Shown piece after piece: positions 32,221 through 42,500 of a DNA stretch of 64,000 nt. The stretch lies in NCBI GenBank assembly GCA_046331425.1, contig JAXLQU010000002.1, forward strand, positions 200,685-264,684. The letters run 5' to 3'. Made by a program: the position numbers and the translations under genes. The stretch's first letter is position 1. Every line of letters starts with the position of its first letter. The notes beneath the pieces are model-generated. The model saw only the letters and a program-made list of their open reading frames with translations. It was not told the origin of the DNA and made no database searches. The stretch is from JANNUT01 sp046331425 (GTDB lineage: Bacteria > Acidobacteriota > Polarisedimenticolia > J045).

Positions 32221-35112
32221 ATGGACGGCCTTCGGTCAGTCCGCAGTTCGTATCTTCAGATCGGTGCCTTGCTACTGGTCTCTTTCGGATTCGCGGCGTC
32301 CGCGCAGGCTCAATGTCTGGGCGACCGATGGGTCGCGATCGACGGCATCGATATCGGCAACGACTGCCACGACTCTGCGTTTCCTTGCGGCAGCCTCAAC
32401 CATGCCATCGCGCAAGCCTGCGACCACGAAACGGTGCGCGTCGGCGAAGGTGACTACGTCGAAGACGTCGTGATCGATCACCCGGTCAACGTGCACGGGA
32501 CGGGGCACATCCTACTTACGCACGTGCAAGGCACCGGCACCGCCGACGCGGTGAGAATCCTCTCCTCCAACGTGTCGTGGGGGAACCTGACGGTGTGGCA
32601 CACACCGGGGCACGCCTTGATGCACATCGGCGATCCCGCGCATCCGAACCTCCGCGGGATCTTGTTGGAGAACGCCACCTTCCGTGAGAGCACGCTCGGC
32701 ATCGTGCTCGACTCTACCGGCTACGACAACGCGCTGGAATGGAACCGATTGTCCAACGTGATCGTGCGCGACATTCAACCCGATGGATCGCCATGGGGCG
32801 GTGTCGGCATCGTGCTCACCGGCGGCAACGGCAAACTGCAGATCATCGCCGGGCGCTTGCACCACGACGCCGGCGGCGGGTTGTTGGTCGAGCCGGGACC
32901 TGTCGGGCGCGAGAATCGGCGGATCGTGATTGCCGGCGAGTTGATCTACGACAACGGCTTGTCAGGCTTGGGCCCCAGCAATGCCGGATTCGATTTGCGC
33001 GGTATTACGGACCTCGAGTTGGAGGGGAACGAGTTCTACGAGCAGTCGGGCGCGTCGGGAGACGATGGCCGCGGCGTGATCTTGCAGGACGTGTCGGCAG
33101 TCAAGTTGGCGTGCAATCGCTTCCATGACAACGACGGTGGTTTGGTCTTGCGTGGTGCCACGAGCGATGTCTCGATCCAGTACAACAACTTCACCAACAA
33201 TCTTGGCGGCGGCGCGGCCGTGCGGGTCGAATCGAGCGTCGGCAGCGGAATCGTGTTGGCGCAGAACATATTTCGGGGCAACGGCATTGCTCTCGACAAC
33301 GCCGCGGCGAGTTCGCTCGATGCGCGCCGCAACTGGTTCGGCGCCGTCGACGGGCCGGGACCGGTCGGCAGCGGCGAGACAATCAACGGGCCGATCGACG
33401 CAGGTGGTTTCGTTGCACGCGCCTCCGAGCCGCTGTTGGTACGCCGGCCTCAGAACTCCGGCTGGGCCTTTCCAGCCGCGGCGTGTTTCGATCGCATCAC
33501 CGATGCGGTCAACACCGCGATTGCTGGTGATCTGATTTTGGTTGGCGAAGGGGAGTACTACGAGCATCTGCAACTCGGCCGACGGATCGACTTGGCCGGT
33601 GAACCCAACCCTGCCGGATGCCCCAAGGCAATCCTGCGCGGTGAGCAGTTCGGCACGTTACTCCCGGCGCTGCGGATCGATGGCGTCGACGGGATCCAGG
33701 TCAGCGATCTGACGATCCGATCGGTGGCGCAGGGACGCACCTGCGGTGACCCCAACGGACTGCAAGTCGGGTTGGATCTGCGCGACGTCTCCAACTCGCA
33801 GTTCTCGCGGCTGTGCCTGAAGGAAAATGGCGTCAGCGAGGTGCGCTTGAGCGGCGCGTCGCATCACAACCTGCTTGCCGATCTCGATGTCGACGGCATG
33901 ACGCAAGACATGTTCGGTCGCGATTCTTGCGGACATCGTTCGCGCGAAGCGATTTTGATTGCCGGCAGCCCCGCCTGTCTTGGCGGCAACGGCGCCGTTC
34001 CCGATCACAACCAGATCGTCCGTTTACGCGCCCGGCGTGTCAGCCGCGGCGTATCGCTGCAACTAGCCAGCAACACCGAGATCGCAGACGGCTCCATCGA
34101 TGCCGATGTCGCACCGGCGTGGGATGGCGGAGGCAGTTCGTATGGTGTGCTGGTGGGGTTGGCGAGCAACACCTCGATTCATGGAGTTCAGATCGGAAGC
34201 GCCACCACGCGCGAAGCAGTTCGCATCGGTGGCCGTGACAGTCAATCGTGCGCAACCGAGATGACCGACAGCGTCGGCGCCACTCTGTCCGGCAACAACC
34301 TGCACGCGACGATTGCAGGAGTACATCTTTTCCATGGAGTAGGGGATCCCGGTGCGCCGAGTGGTGTGTCGGTGTCCTGCAACAGCATCACCTCCTCGCT
34401 CGATGGCGTCTTGGTGGACGATCTCGAGGCTGCGGTCTCGTCGATCGTGATCACCCAGAACGACATCTCCGGTAACACGGTCGGTGTGCGCAATCTGGGG
34501 ACCGGCACCGTGAACGCGAGCAGAAACTGGTGGGGACACGGCAGCGGACCATCGGGCGCTGGGAGCGGCAGCGGCGACGCGGTGCTCGGTGCGGTCGATT
34601 TCGTGGGCTATTTGGTGAACTTCGCCGTTGTCGACGCGGATGGGGACGGCATCAGTCTGTGTCAAGGCGATTGCGGCTACACACAAGCGACAGTGTTTCC
34701 CGGTGCTCCTGAGGTTTGCGACACATTCGACAACGATTGCAACGGAACGGTGGACGATGCGCCCCGCCCGGAGCGGGTCGTCGGCTTGACGGTCGCGAGG
34801 TGGGGCTCGACCAGCTTGCGGTTGACGTGGAATGCAACACCCGGCGCCGCGGGCTACGACATCGTCAAGGGCGATCCCGAGCAGTTGCTCGCGACCGGCG
34901 GCGACTTCACAGCGGCGACCTCGGCCTGCCTGGCGACACATCTCGGGACCACCGGTGTCATCGACCTGCAGTCGAACGAAGCTGGACGCAACGACTGGTA
35001 CCTGGTGCGGGCCGAGAACTGCGGTGGCGCGGGGAGCTTCGATGGGGCCGAGCCCGGCCAGGTTGCGTCACGCGACGCTTCCATCGCGGCTTCGAGCAAC
35101 GCATGTCCGTAG
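32221..35112 (+). CDS. Large secreted right-handed beta-helix protein with MopE-type metal-binding motif
   Basis: The ATG at 32221 opens a signal peptide (to SAQAQ, about 31). An upstream in-frame start would add 53 unlikely residues. Of 963 residues, 40-790 contain repeated NosD/pectate-lyase-like turns (IVIAGELIYDN, LACNRFHDNDGG, VSIQYNNFTNN) in two blocks that each end with an RRNWFGAVDGPG/SRNWWGHGSGP motif. Residues 805-845 hold a putative metal-binding (MopE/Stigmatella-type) motif, DADGDG, CQGDC and CDTFDNDCNG. About 848-960 look like an fn3 domain. Such proteins are surface or extracellular and often bind or cleave polysaccharide. No catalytic residues are assigned. Confidence 0.82.
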   Translation: MDGLRSVRSSYLQIGALLLVSFGFAASAQAQCLGDRWVAIDGIDIGNDCHDSAFPCGSLNHAIAQACDHETVRVGEGDYVEDVVIDHPVNVHGTGHILLTHVQGTGTADAVRILSSNVSWGNLTVWHTPGHALMHIGDPAHPNLRGILLENATFRESTLGIVLDSTGYDNALEWNRLSNVIVRDIQPDGSPWGGVGIVLTGGNGKLQIIAGRLHHDAGGGLLVEPGPVGRENRRIVIAGELIYDNGLSGLGPSNAGFDLRGITDLELEGNEFYEQSGASGDDGRGVILQDVSAVKLACNRFHDNDGGLVLRGATSDVSIQYNNFTNNLGGGAAVRVESSVGSGIVLAQNIFRGNGIALDNAAASSLDARRNWFGAVDGPGPVGSGETINGPIDAGGFVARASEPLLVRRPQNSGWAFPAAACFDRITDAVNTAIAGDLILVGEGEYYEHLQLGRRIDLAGEPNPAGCPKAILRGEQFGTLLPALRIDGVDGIQVSDLTIRSVAQGRTCGDPNGLQVGLDLRDVSNSQFSRLCLKENGVSEVRLSGASHHNLLADLDVDGMTQDMFGRDSCGHRSREAILIAGSPACLGGNGAVPDHNQIVRLRARRVSRGVSLQLASNTEIADGSIDADVAPAWDGGGSSYGVLVGLASNTSIHGVQIGSATTREAVRIGGRDSQSCATEMTDSVGATLSGNNLHATIAGVHLFHGVGDPGAPSGVSVSCNSITSSLDGVLVDDLEAAVSSIVITQNDISGNTVGVRNLGTGTVNASRNWWGHGSGPSGAGSGSGDAVLGAVDFVGYLVNFAVVDADGDGISLCQGDCGYTQATVFPGAPEVCDTFDNDCNGTVDDAPRPERVVGLTVARWGSTSLRLTWNATPGAAGYDIVKGDPEQLLATGGDFTAATSACLATHLGTTGVIDLQSNEAGRNDWYLVRAENCGGAGSFDGAEPGQVASRDASIAASSNACP

Positions 35113-35181
35113 TTTTGTCGATTTCGGTCCGGTACCCCGCTTCGATCTGCTGCACGACGATCTCAGGCTGATCAGAGGGGC

Positions 35182-35208
35182 TTGACGGCGGAGCCGAAGG
35201 CCTATAAA
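35182..35208 (+). promoter_or_regulatory. Candidate sigma-70 promoter of the TonB-dependent receptor gene
   Basis: TTGACG (35182-35187) and TATAAA (35203-35208) lie 15 bases apart, a little short of the optimum, about 60 bases before the GTG start. The gap between the beta-helix gene and this receptor holds no other signal I can name, such as a Fur box. Confidence 0.35.
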
Positions 35209-35266
35209 CCCGCGCGGTTGTTTCCGCACTTCAAGGCGGATGGGCCGCCTCGCGGGGAGAAAAACT

Positions 35267-37411
35267 GTGGCCATCGTGAAAAAACTAGCCATCTGGGCAC
35301 TGTCCGCGGCGCTCGGTGCGTCCGTTGTGTGGGCGCAGTCGGTGTCGACCACCGCCCCAGCAGCGACTGGCGATGCGCGTGCCTCGCAGCCCTCCGGTAC
35401 TGATGCGGATGCCGATGCGGACTCGACCTTCTCGGAAGAGATGACTGTCACCACCGCATCGCGCACCGAGCAGAACCTACATGAGACACCGGCAGCCGTG
35501 ACCGTGATCACGCCACAGCAGATCGAACAAACCCCTGCCGATGACTACGGCGATCTGTTGCGCAATGTACCCGGACTCAGTCTGTCGCAGATCAGCGCCC
35601 GCGACGTCAACGTCACCGGCCGGCTCGCGACCAACAGTCTCTCGACATATCAGTTGGTGTTGATGGACAACCGTTCGATCTATCTCGACTTCTTCGGCTT
35701 CGTGATGTGGGATTTTCTCCCGCTGGATACCAAAGAGATCAAGCAGATCGAAGTGGTCAGAGGCCCGGGCAGCGCGGTCTGGGGCGCCAACGCACTGGGC
35801 GGCGTGATCAATATCCTGACCAAGGCTCCCAAGGAGATGAAGGGCGGCTCGGTAACGGTCGGTGGCGGCGAGTTGGGAACGCGCTTCGGCAACATCACCT
35901 ACGCCGATGCCAAGGGCAAATTCGGCTGGAAGGTGTCGGGCAGTTACTACGAGCAGGATCCGTACGATCGACCGACCGGCAAAGTGCCTGTCGGTGGTGG
36001 TAGCTATCCTGATTTCAAGAACGGCGGGACCGAGCAGCCCAAACTCAACTTCCGCTTCGACTACGACCAGAACGATGACACCAACTGGAGTTTCCAGGTC
36101 GGAACCGCCAAGACCGATGGCTTGATTCACACCGGCATCGGACCGTTCGATATCGACAAAGGAACCAAATTCAACTACCTGCAAGCCAGTTTCATGCACA
36201 AGTCCTGGCGTGCTCAGTTCTTCGTCAACCAACTCGATGGCGACGCCAAGAACCTGCTGACCGTCGGGCCCGACCTTCAGCCGGTCAACTTCGCGTTTTC
36301 CAGCGACACCTACTCGCTGGACGTCAACAACACGACGCTGCTAGGCAAGCGCCACATCCTGACCTACGGTGCGACGGCGCGGCACAACAAGTTCGATTTG
36401 TCGCTTGCTCCGGTTGGAGACAATCGCGACGAGTACGGCGTCTTCCTGCAAGACGACATCATGCTCAGCAACCACGTCCGGTGGTTGATCGGCGGGCGAT
36501 ACGACGATGTCGATCCGATCGGCAGCGTGTTCTCGCCGCGCACCAGCCTGTTGTGGCAGATCGTCCCTGACAAGCACAGTGTTCGCGTGTCGTACAACCG
36601 CGCGTTCCGTGCACCGTCGTTGGTCAACAACTACCTCGACGTGACGATCGTCAACGTGGCCCCGCTCCCAACCGGTCAGTATGCGTTCCCGAGCCTGGCA
36701 CATGGCAACCCCGATCTGACGGAAGAGCGGCTGGAAGCCTACGAGGTCGGTTACACCGGCACCGTCAACGATGTCTCGATCACGCTCGCGATTTATCGCA
36801 ACATTCTCGAGGACTCTACCGACTTCTTCACCGAGAGCTACTACACCGCCGCCAACCCCCCGCCTGGCTTCCCGCTGCCGGCTTTCGTGCTGGACGTACC
36901 GCGCGAGCTGGGCGGACTGAAAGACACGCTGCCGGCCACCTTCTCGTATCGCAATCTGGGCAAGACCACGCAGGACGGGCTGGAATTCGGGATCGATTGG
37001 CGCATCGCCGAGGGTTGGTCGACCGCGTTCAACTACACCTACATGAAGAACCCGGAGGTGGAGGGGATCGAGTCCGCCACGTTCCCCGATGGATCGAGTC
37101 ACGAGGCGACCAACACGCCGCCCAAGAATCGCGTCAACCTCAACCTCGCCTACACGGCCAAGCGCTGGTACTCGAACCTGAGTCTCAACTACCAAGACGA
37201 AGCGTTCTGGACCGACATCCTGGACTCTCAGTATTGGGGACCGACCGATTCGTTCACGATGGTGAACCTCGGCGTCGGCGTGCACTTCGCCGGCGAGAAA
37301 CTACTGTTCGCGGTGAACGCTCAGAACCTCACCGACAAGCGGATTCAGCAGCACATCTTCGGCGACATCCTCAGCCGCAAGGTGTCGGCTCAGCTGACGT
37401 TCCGGTTCTAA
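35267..37411 (+). CDS. TonB-dependent outer-membrane receptor
   Basis: The GTG at 35267 follows a GGGGAG site and gives 714 residues with a signal peptide (VVWAQ, about 24). An Asp/Ala tandem (DADADADS) precedes a TonB-box-like region. The plug domain (about 50-160) holds TASRTEQNLHETPAAVTVIT and RGPGSAVWGANALGGVINILTK. The 22-strand barrel ends in a C-terminal phenylalanine (LTFRF). It imports a scarce ligand (iron complex, cobalamin, vitamin or oligosaccharide), not identifiable from sequence. No TonB/ExbBD genes lie nearby. A strong terminator follows. Confidence 0.92.
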   Translation: MAIVKKLAIWALSAALGASVVWAQSVSTTAPAATGDARASQPSGTDADADADSTFSEEMTVTTASRTEQNLHETPAAVTVITPQQIEQTPADDYGDLLRNVPGLSLSQISARDVNVTGRLATNSLSTYQLVLMDNRSIYLDFFGFVMWDFLPLDTKEIKQIEVVRGPGSAVWGANALGGVINILTKAPKEMKGGSVTVGGGELGTRFGNITYADAKGKFGWKVSGSYYEQDPYDRPTGKVPVGGGSYPDFKNGGTEQPKLNFRFDYDQNDDTNWSFQVGTAKTDGLIHTGIGPFDIDKGTKFNYLQASFMHKSWRAQFFVNQLDGDAKNLLTVGPDLQPVNFAFSSDTYSLDVNNTTLLGKRHILTYGATARHNKFDLSLAPVGDNRDEYGVFLQDDIMLSNHVRWLIGGRYDDVDPIGSVFSPRTSLLWQIVPDKHSVRVSYNRAFRAPSLVNNYLDVTIVNVAPLPTGQYAFPSLAHGNPDLTEERLEAYEVGYTGTVNDVSITLAIYRNILEDSTDFFTESYYTAANPPPGFPLPAFVLDVPRELGGLKDTLPATFSYRNLGKTTQDGLEFGIDWRIAEGWSTAFNYTYMKNPEVEGIESATFPDGSSHEATNTPPKNRVNLNLAYTAKRWYSNLSLNYQDEAFWTDILDSQYWGPTDSFTMVNLGVGVHFAGEKLLFAVNAQNLTDKRIQQHIFGDILSRKVSAQLTFRF

Positions 37412-37440
37412 TAAGGATTCTTTTTCCCATCGGAGTGATC

Positions 37441-37476
37441 ACGGGGCGCGACGCGAGTCGTGCCCCGTTTTGTTTT
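37441..37476 (+). terminator. Rho-independent terminator after the TonB-dependent receptor
   Basis: A 12-bp stem (ACGGGGCGCGAC paired with GTCGTGCCCCGT, one G-T wobble), a GCGA tetraloop and a TTTTGTTTT tail lie 30 bases after the receptor stop. Confidence 0.9.
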
Positions 37477-37522
37477 CTTCAGGCAGGTTGCAGCGCGATG
37501 AGCGGACCGCTGCGCCGATCGC

Positions 37523-39392
37523 TTACGAGGAGCGTCCGCTTCTCAAGAAATCGATGAATGCTTGTTCGTCGCGCGTGGCGCCGGCGAAGCGTGCGACCAC
37601 CTGGCCGCTCTTGGGATCGACCATCACGTAGAACGGGTTGGCAGTCACGCCGGTGAGTTCGTTCTGCAGCGCCAGAATCCTGTCGAGGTTGCGGCGTCCG
37701 TCGGTGTGCAAGCGGGCCTCGATCACGTTCTCGAGCTCGGCGGCAACTGCCGGCTGGCGAAACACCTTCTCTTCCATCAAGCGGCAGTTCACACAGGTGT
37801 GGCCGGTCAAGTTGACCAACAGCGGGCGCGCTTGCTGCAACGCCGTTTCGCGCGCTGCGTCGTAGTCGTCGACGACGATCGTGTGCGAATCGGCCGGACG
37901 CTGCCCCGCGCTCGACTGACTTGTCCCTGCCAGCGGTCGCGAGTAGTTGGGGGCGATCGCTGTCATCACACTGTCGAGTTCGTGGCCAAGCGCACCGTAG
38001 CCGCAATAGAGGCTGAACAGCAGCGTGACCAGCGCACCGGACATGCGCATCGGCCGGATCTCGGCGGAGTCGCCTTCCAATCGCACCAAGCCGAAGAGGT
38101 ACAGCGCAGCGGCCAAGAAGATCCCGAACCAAAGCACCAAGAACAGCTCGCGTGTCAAGAAACCCCAGCCCCAGACCAGGTCGCTGTTGGAGATGAACTT
38201 CAGCGCGGCTGCGATTTCGACGAAGCCAAGGAACACCTTGAGATGGTGCATCCATTCGCCGCTGCGAGGCATGGCGCCCAGTCGCCCGGGCAGCAACGAC
38301 AGCAGCACGAACGGGATCGCCATGGTCAAACCGAAGACCGCCATTCCGAGCGCGATTCGCAGCAGTTGACCCTGTTGCGCCCCCACCGACAACAAGCTGC
38401 CGACGAACGGCACGGTGCATGTGAACGAGGTGATCACCAAAGCGGCGCCCATCAGAAAGACACCGAGGTAGCCACCCGATTGCGACGCACTTCCGGCGGC
38501 ATCGAGCAGGAAGCTCGGTACCGGAAGGTCGAGCGCACCGAACAACGTCAACGCAAAGATCAAGAACAGCAGGCCGATCAGCAGGTTGGTGATCGGATTC
38601 GTCGCAAACGGGATGATCAGCGAGCCAAGCACGACACCGATGAACACGAAGATCGCGACGATTCCCAAGCCGTAGACGATCGCCAACGGTGCCACCTTAC
38701 CGTTTCGCATCGTCGCTTGTTTGGTGAAGAACGAGATCGTGATCGGGATCATCGGGTAGGTGCACGGCATCAGCAGCGTGAACAGTCCGCCGGCAACTGC
38801 CAGCAGCAGAAACTGCCCGAGCCCGAGCTGCTCTCCCAGCGCCGCCGCTGCTTTGGCGGTGTCATCGGGCGCAACGGTAGACGGTTGCGCGGTAGCGGGG
38901 CTAGCGGCAGAAAAGGAGATCGTCACCGGGCCTTCGCTGACCAGCTCGGCGCGGTACGGGACGCACATGCCGTCGTCCTTGCATGTCAAGACCGGTAATC
39001 GAGGCGGCCACGTCATTTCCCGTGGCCGGCGCTGTCAACGATCCATCGATGCGCACCACCACGCGCCCTTCGTGTCCCCAGATCCAGGTGTCCTTGCCGT
39101 CCTCGCCTAGTCCCGGTTGCTCCAATCGCTTGGGCGATGGGAACACAGCCGGTGACCACTCGATTCCGTTGCCGGCCATCGTGATCACGGTCGGCTTTCC
39201 GATCGCATCGGGAGGGCCGAGTTCGGTGTGATACAGATGCCACCCTTCGGCGATCTGCAGCTCGATTGCGCTTCGAACCGCGCCGTCGGCGGCTCGACTA
39301 TAGAGATGAGCTGCGACCTTGAGGTTGTCCGCGTCGGTCACTGGGACCGTAAGCAGACTCGCGAGCAGTGCCAACAGCATGCGACCCGACAT
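37523..39392 (-). pseudogene. dsbD: Thiol:disulfide interchange protein DsbD, split by a frameshift
   Basis: The N-terminal signal peptide and periplasmic domain (LKVAAHLYSR, WHLYHTELGPPDAIGKPT) are in one frame up to NDVAASIT. The domain's cysteine pair (TCKDDGMC), the eight-helix DsbD core with MPCTYPMIPI and FTCTVPFVG, and the C-terminal thioredoxin domain with CVNC continue in another frame. Removing one base near 38990-38995 rejoins them as NDVAASIT-VLTCKDD. The intact protein (about 620 residues) would carry electrons from cytoplasmic thioredoxin to the periplasm. Whether it is dead or mis-sequenced cannot be told, since all domains and cysteines are otherwise intact. Confidence 0.88.
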
Positions 39393-39535
39393 TCGTTCCT
39401 CGACTCGGAGGCGATCAGGCGCGCTCCAGAGCGGGCATTCTGCCCGATCCGAGCCGGTCGCGTGAACGCGATCCCAAGTTCAGGAATTCTGGGAGTCGAG
39501 GCCGCGCCCGGCCAGTCACCGAGGTAAAGGAGCTG

Positions 39536-42500
39536 TCATCCCCGTCGCGCATCCTGCGCCAGCATCCGAAGTAGCGTGTCCAACAGCGCTTCTCTGCGGA
39601 ATGGCTTTTGGAGAAAGCGCATCGGCCCCTGAGCCGGGCTCTGCGGCGCGACCTGGTCTGGCGCGTACCCACTCAGCAACAGGATCGGGAGGCCCGGCAT
39701 GAGTCGGTGAATTGCCTTGGCTAGTTCACGTCCATCCATCTCCGGCATTGTGATATCGACCACCGCCGCGACCGGCTTTTCGGTGCGCTGCGCGAGCCAC
39801 TCCAATGCATGGGAAGCGGAAACGGTAGGCATTGGTTTGAACCCGGCCGTCCGAAGTAGCGATGTGACCGTCTCGAGTACCAGCGGCTCGTCGTCCACGA
39901 CGAGCACCGTCCCTGAGCCTGACTGATCAGCGCCGAGAACGTTCGCAACTCGATCAAGGCTCGTGACGGCGAACGGAAGGAACAGATGCATCGAGGTTCC
40001 AAATCCGACGCGACTATTGACCGAGATACATCCCTGGTGCCAACGGATGATTCCGAGCACCGCCGCGAGGCCTAGACCACGCCCCGTGAACTTGGTGGAG
40101 AAGAACGGATCGAAGATCCGATGCTGCGTCGCTTCGTCCATGCCTTGGCCATCATCAGCCACGGCGATCTCGACGAACGCCCCTGGCGCACAGCCGTTCC
40201 CCAGAGTCGCAGCCGCCAACTCGTCGCTGCCCAACGTCGTGAGTCTCGCCGCGATGCGGATCGTTCCCGGCCGACCCTCGCACGCCTCGGCAGCGTTGAG
40301 CACCAGGTTCATCACCACTTGGTTGAGTTGCGTCGCATCGCCCATCACGCTGAGGGGCTGGTTTGGAAGATCGAGCTGCAAGCCGATCGAGTGCGGCACC
40401 GCGGCACGCATCAGTTCATTGACTTCTCGGATCACCGCGACCGCATCGACAGCGCGTCGAACCCCAGGTGAGCGGCCGGTGAACGTGAGCATCTGCCGAC
40501 AGACTTCGGCAGCGCGTTCGGCGGCGAGCCCGATCGCGTCGAGTTCGGCGAACGGTGTGTCGCCGCGGCGGATCGAACCCCGGGCTAGATCGGCGTTACC
40601 CATGATGACGACCAAGAGGTTGTTGAAGTCGTGGGCGATCCCGCCCGCCATCACGCCCAGGCTCTCGAGCTTGGTGGCCCGCGTCAACGCTTGCTCCAAC
40701 CCGCGCCGCTCGGTGATGTCGAGCAGTACTGCGTCAAATCCTCGAATCACCCCATCTTCGCCAATCCACGGCGACTGCCGCACCAGGACTCGACGCCACG
40801 TGTCGCCGGCGGTGCGCACACGTAGGTCGGCGTGTACGGTGCGGGCCGATCGCTGCGAGCGCGCGTTCGCCAACCAACTGAGCTGAGGCCGATCCTCGAC
40901 GTGGACCAGATGGTGGAACAGCCGACGACGGCGAACGAATTCGCCCGCCTTTCGGCCCGTGATCGTTTCGATCTGCGGTGAGACGTAACGCAGCTTGCCG
41001 TCTTCATCGGAACGAATCAGCACGATTTCCGCCTGCTCGACGAGCGAGCGGAAATGCTGTTCGGAAGCACTCAAGGCGCGATGATGACTCTCGCGTTCGC
41101 TGCGGCGCTCTTTGGCGCGCTGTCGCTGTGTCGCCGCCAAGAGCAGAGTCGCCATCAGCGCGACGCCGGCAGCCCCGACAAAGGCTGGGCGTCGCCAAAC
41201 CGGCAGCGGGACGTTGAACTCGAAAGAAATCGGTGAGGCTTCGTCGTTGCCGGAAAGATCGACACTCCGGATCGCGACCAGGTGGCGTCCAGCGGACATC
41301 TGGCTCAGTTCCAGCGCAGGCGTGTTCGATGCGCCAGGCTGGGGATTGCCATCGAGCTCGACGCGATATCGCAACAGGTTGGGCGGCGTGACGTTCCACG
41401 CATCTCGCGCCTCCCACGTGATTCGCACATCACCATCTTCATTGGCGCGCGCCAGTTCCACACGTTGCGTGCGAGGAGCCGTGTGATCGTCCGGGGAATA
41501 GTGATAAAGACCACTCTTGGTGCTGCCCAGCCAGAGCCCGCCTCCGTCTTCGGGTGCGGCTGCAGCCACCGGCCAAATCTGCAAGGACTCGAGCCCGGGT
41601 TCGAGGCTAGGACGGTGAAGCGATGTGCCATCGAACATGCTCAGCCCGGACAGAGAGCCAAACCACAGCCGCCGATCGGGCGTCTCGGCAAACGCTCCCG
41701 CGAAACTGCTGCTGACGGCATCGACGGAAGGTTGGAGCGCGACGCTCTCAGGGATCGTACGGATCCCCCTCGCGCGCATACCTCGTCCGAACCAAAGTGT
41801 TCCATCGGACCGTCGGAAAGCTGAGAACCAGGTCTGAGGCGGCTCATCGAGAGCCTCGAGTCGGCCCGCGTGACGCCTCAATAGTCCTCTCCGAGTGGCG
41901 AGGATCGGTTCGTTGTCGGCGCCAAACACAACGTCGTAGCAACGCGCATTGAGGACGCGATCGCCATCGCGAAGTGGTTGCCATCGCCCGTGGTCCAAGA
42001 TCCAGACGCCCCCTTGCGGGAGCTGGCCCTCGCCACCCTGGAATCCCAAAAACCAGATCGATCCATTCGGCGCCTTTCTGATTGCGTGCACGAACAGGCT
42101 GCCGACCTCGGTCGGATTCGCGAATCGCTCCCAAACACCGTCTTTCAGCCTCAGCACACCGGTGAAGGCAGAACCGCTACCGACCCAAAGCGACCCGTCG
42201 TCGTCCTCCAACAATCCGGTGACGAGATCGAGCGGGACGCCGAGAACGCGATCGAAGCGAACCCGTGTGGCTCCCTCGCGCCAGCGTATCAACCCGCTGC
42301 GGCTGGCGATCCAGATTCCGCCCGAGCGCGCCGGCCAGATTCCGTTGATCGCATCGCCGAGTACGGGGTGCCTGAACGACAGGTGTTGCCAGCGATTCGA
42401 CCCGAGATCGCAGGAGAGAAGTCGACCTCCCACCGTATGCACGATCAAGCGTTCATCGGTTGTGAGTGTCAGGTCCAACACACTGTCGCGTTCGAGCAGC

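Noticed and set aside
38985..38997. Programmed ribosomal frameshift in dsbD
   Set aside because: The GACCGGTA context has no homopolymer or rare-codon slip signal, and the DsbD family is not known for recoding. A mutation or error is simpler.
37562..38998. 478-codon plus-strand open frame
   Set aside because: It is antisense to the dsbD membrane core; its composition is rich in Arg, Gln and His with no domain.
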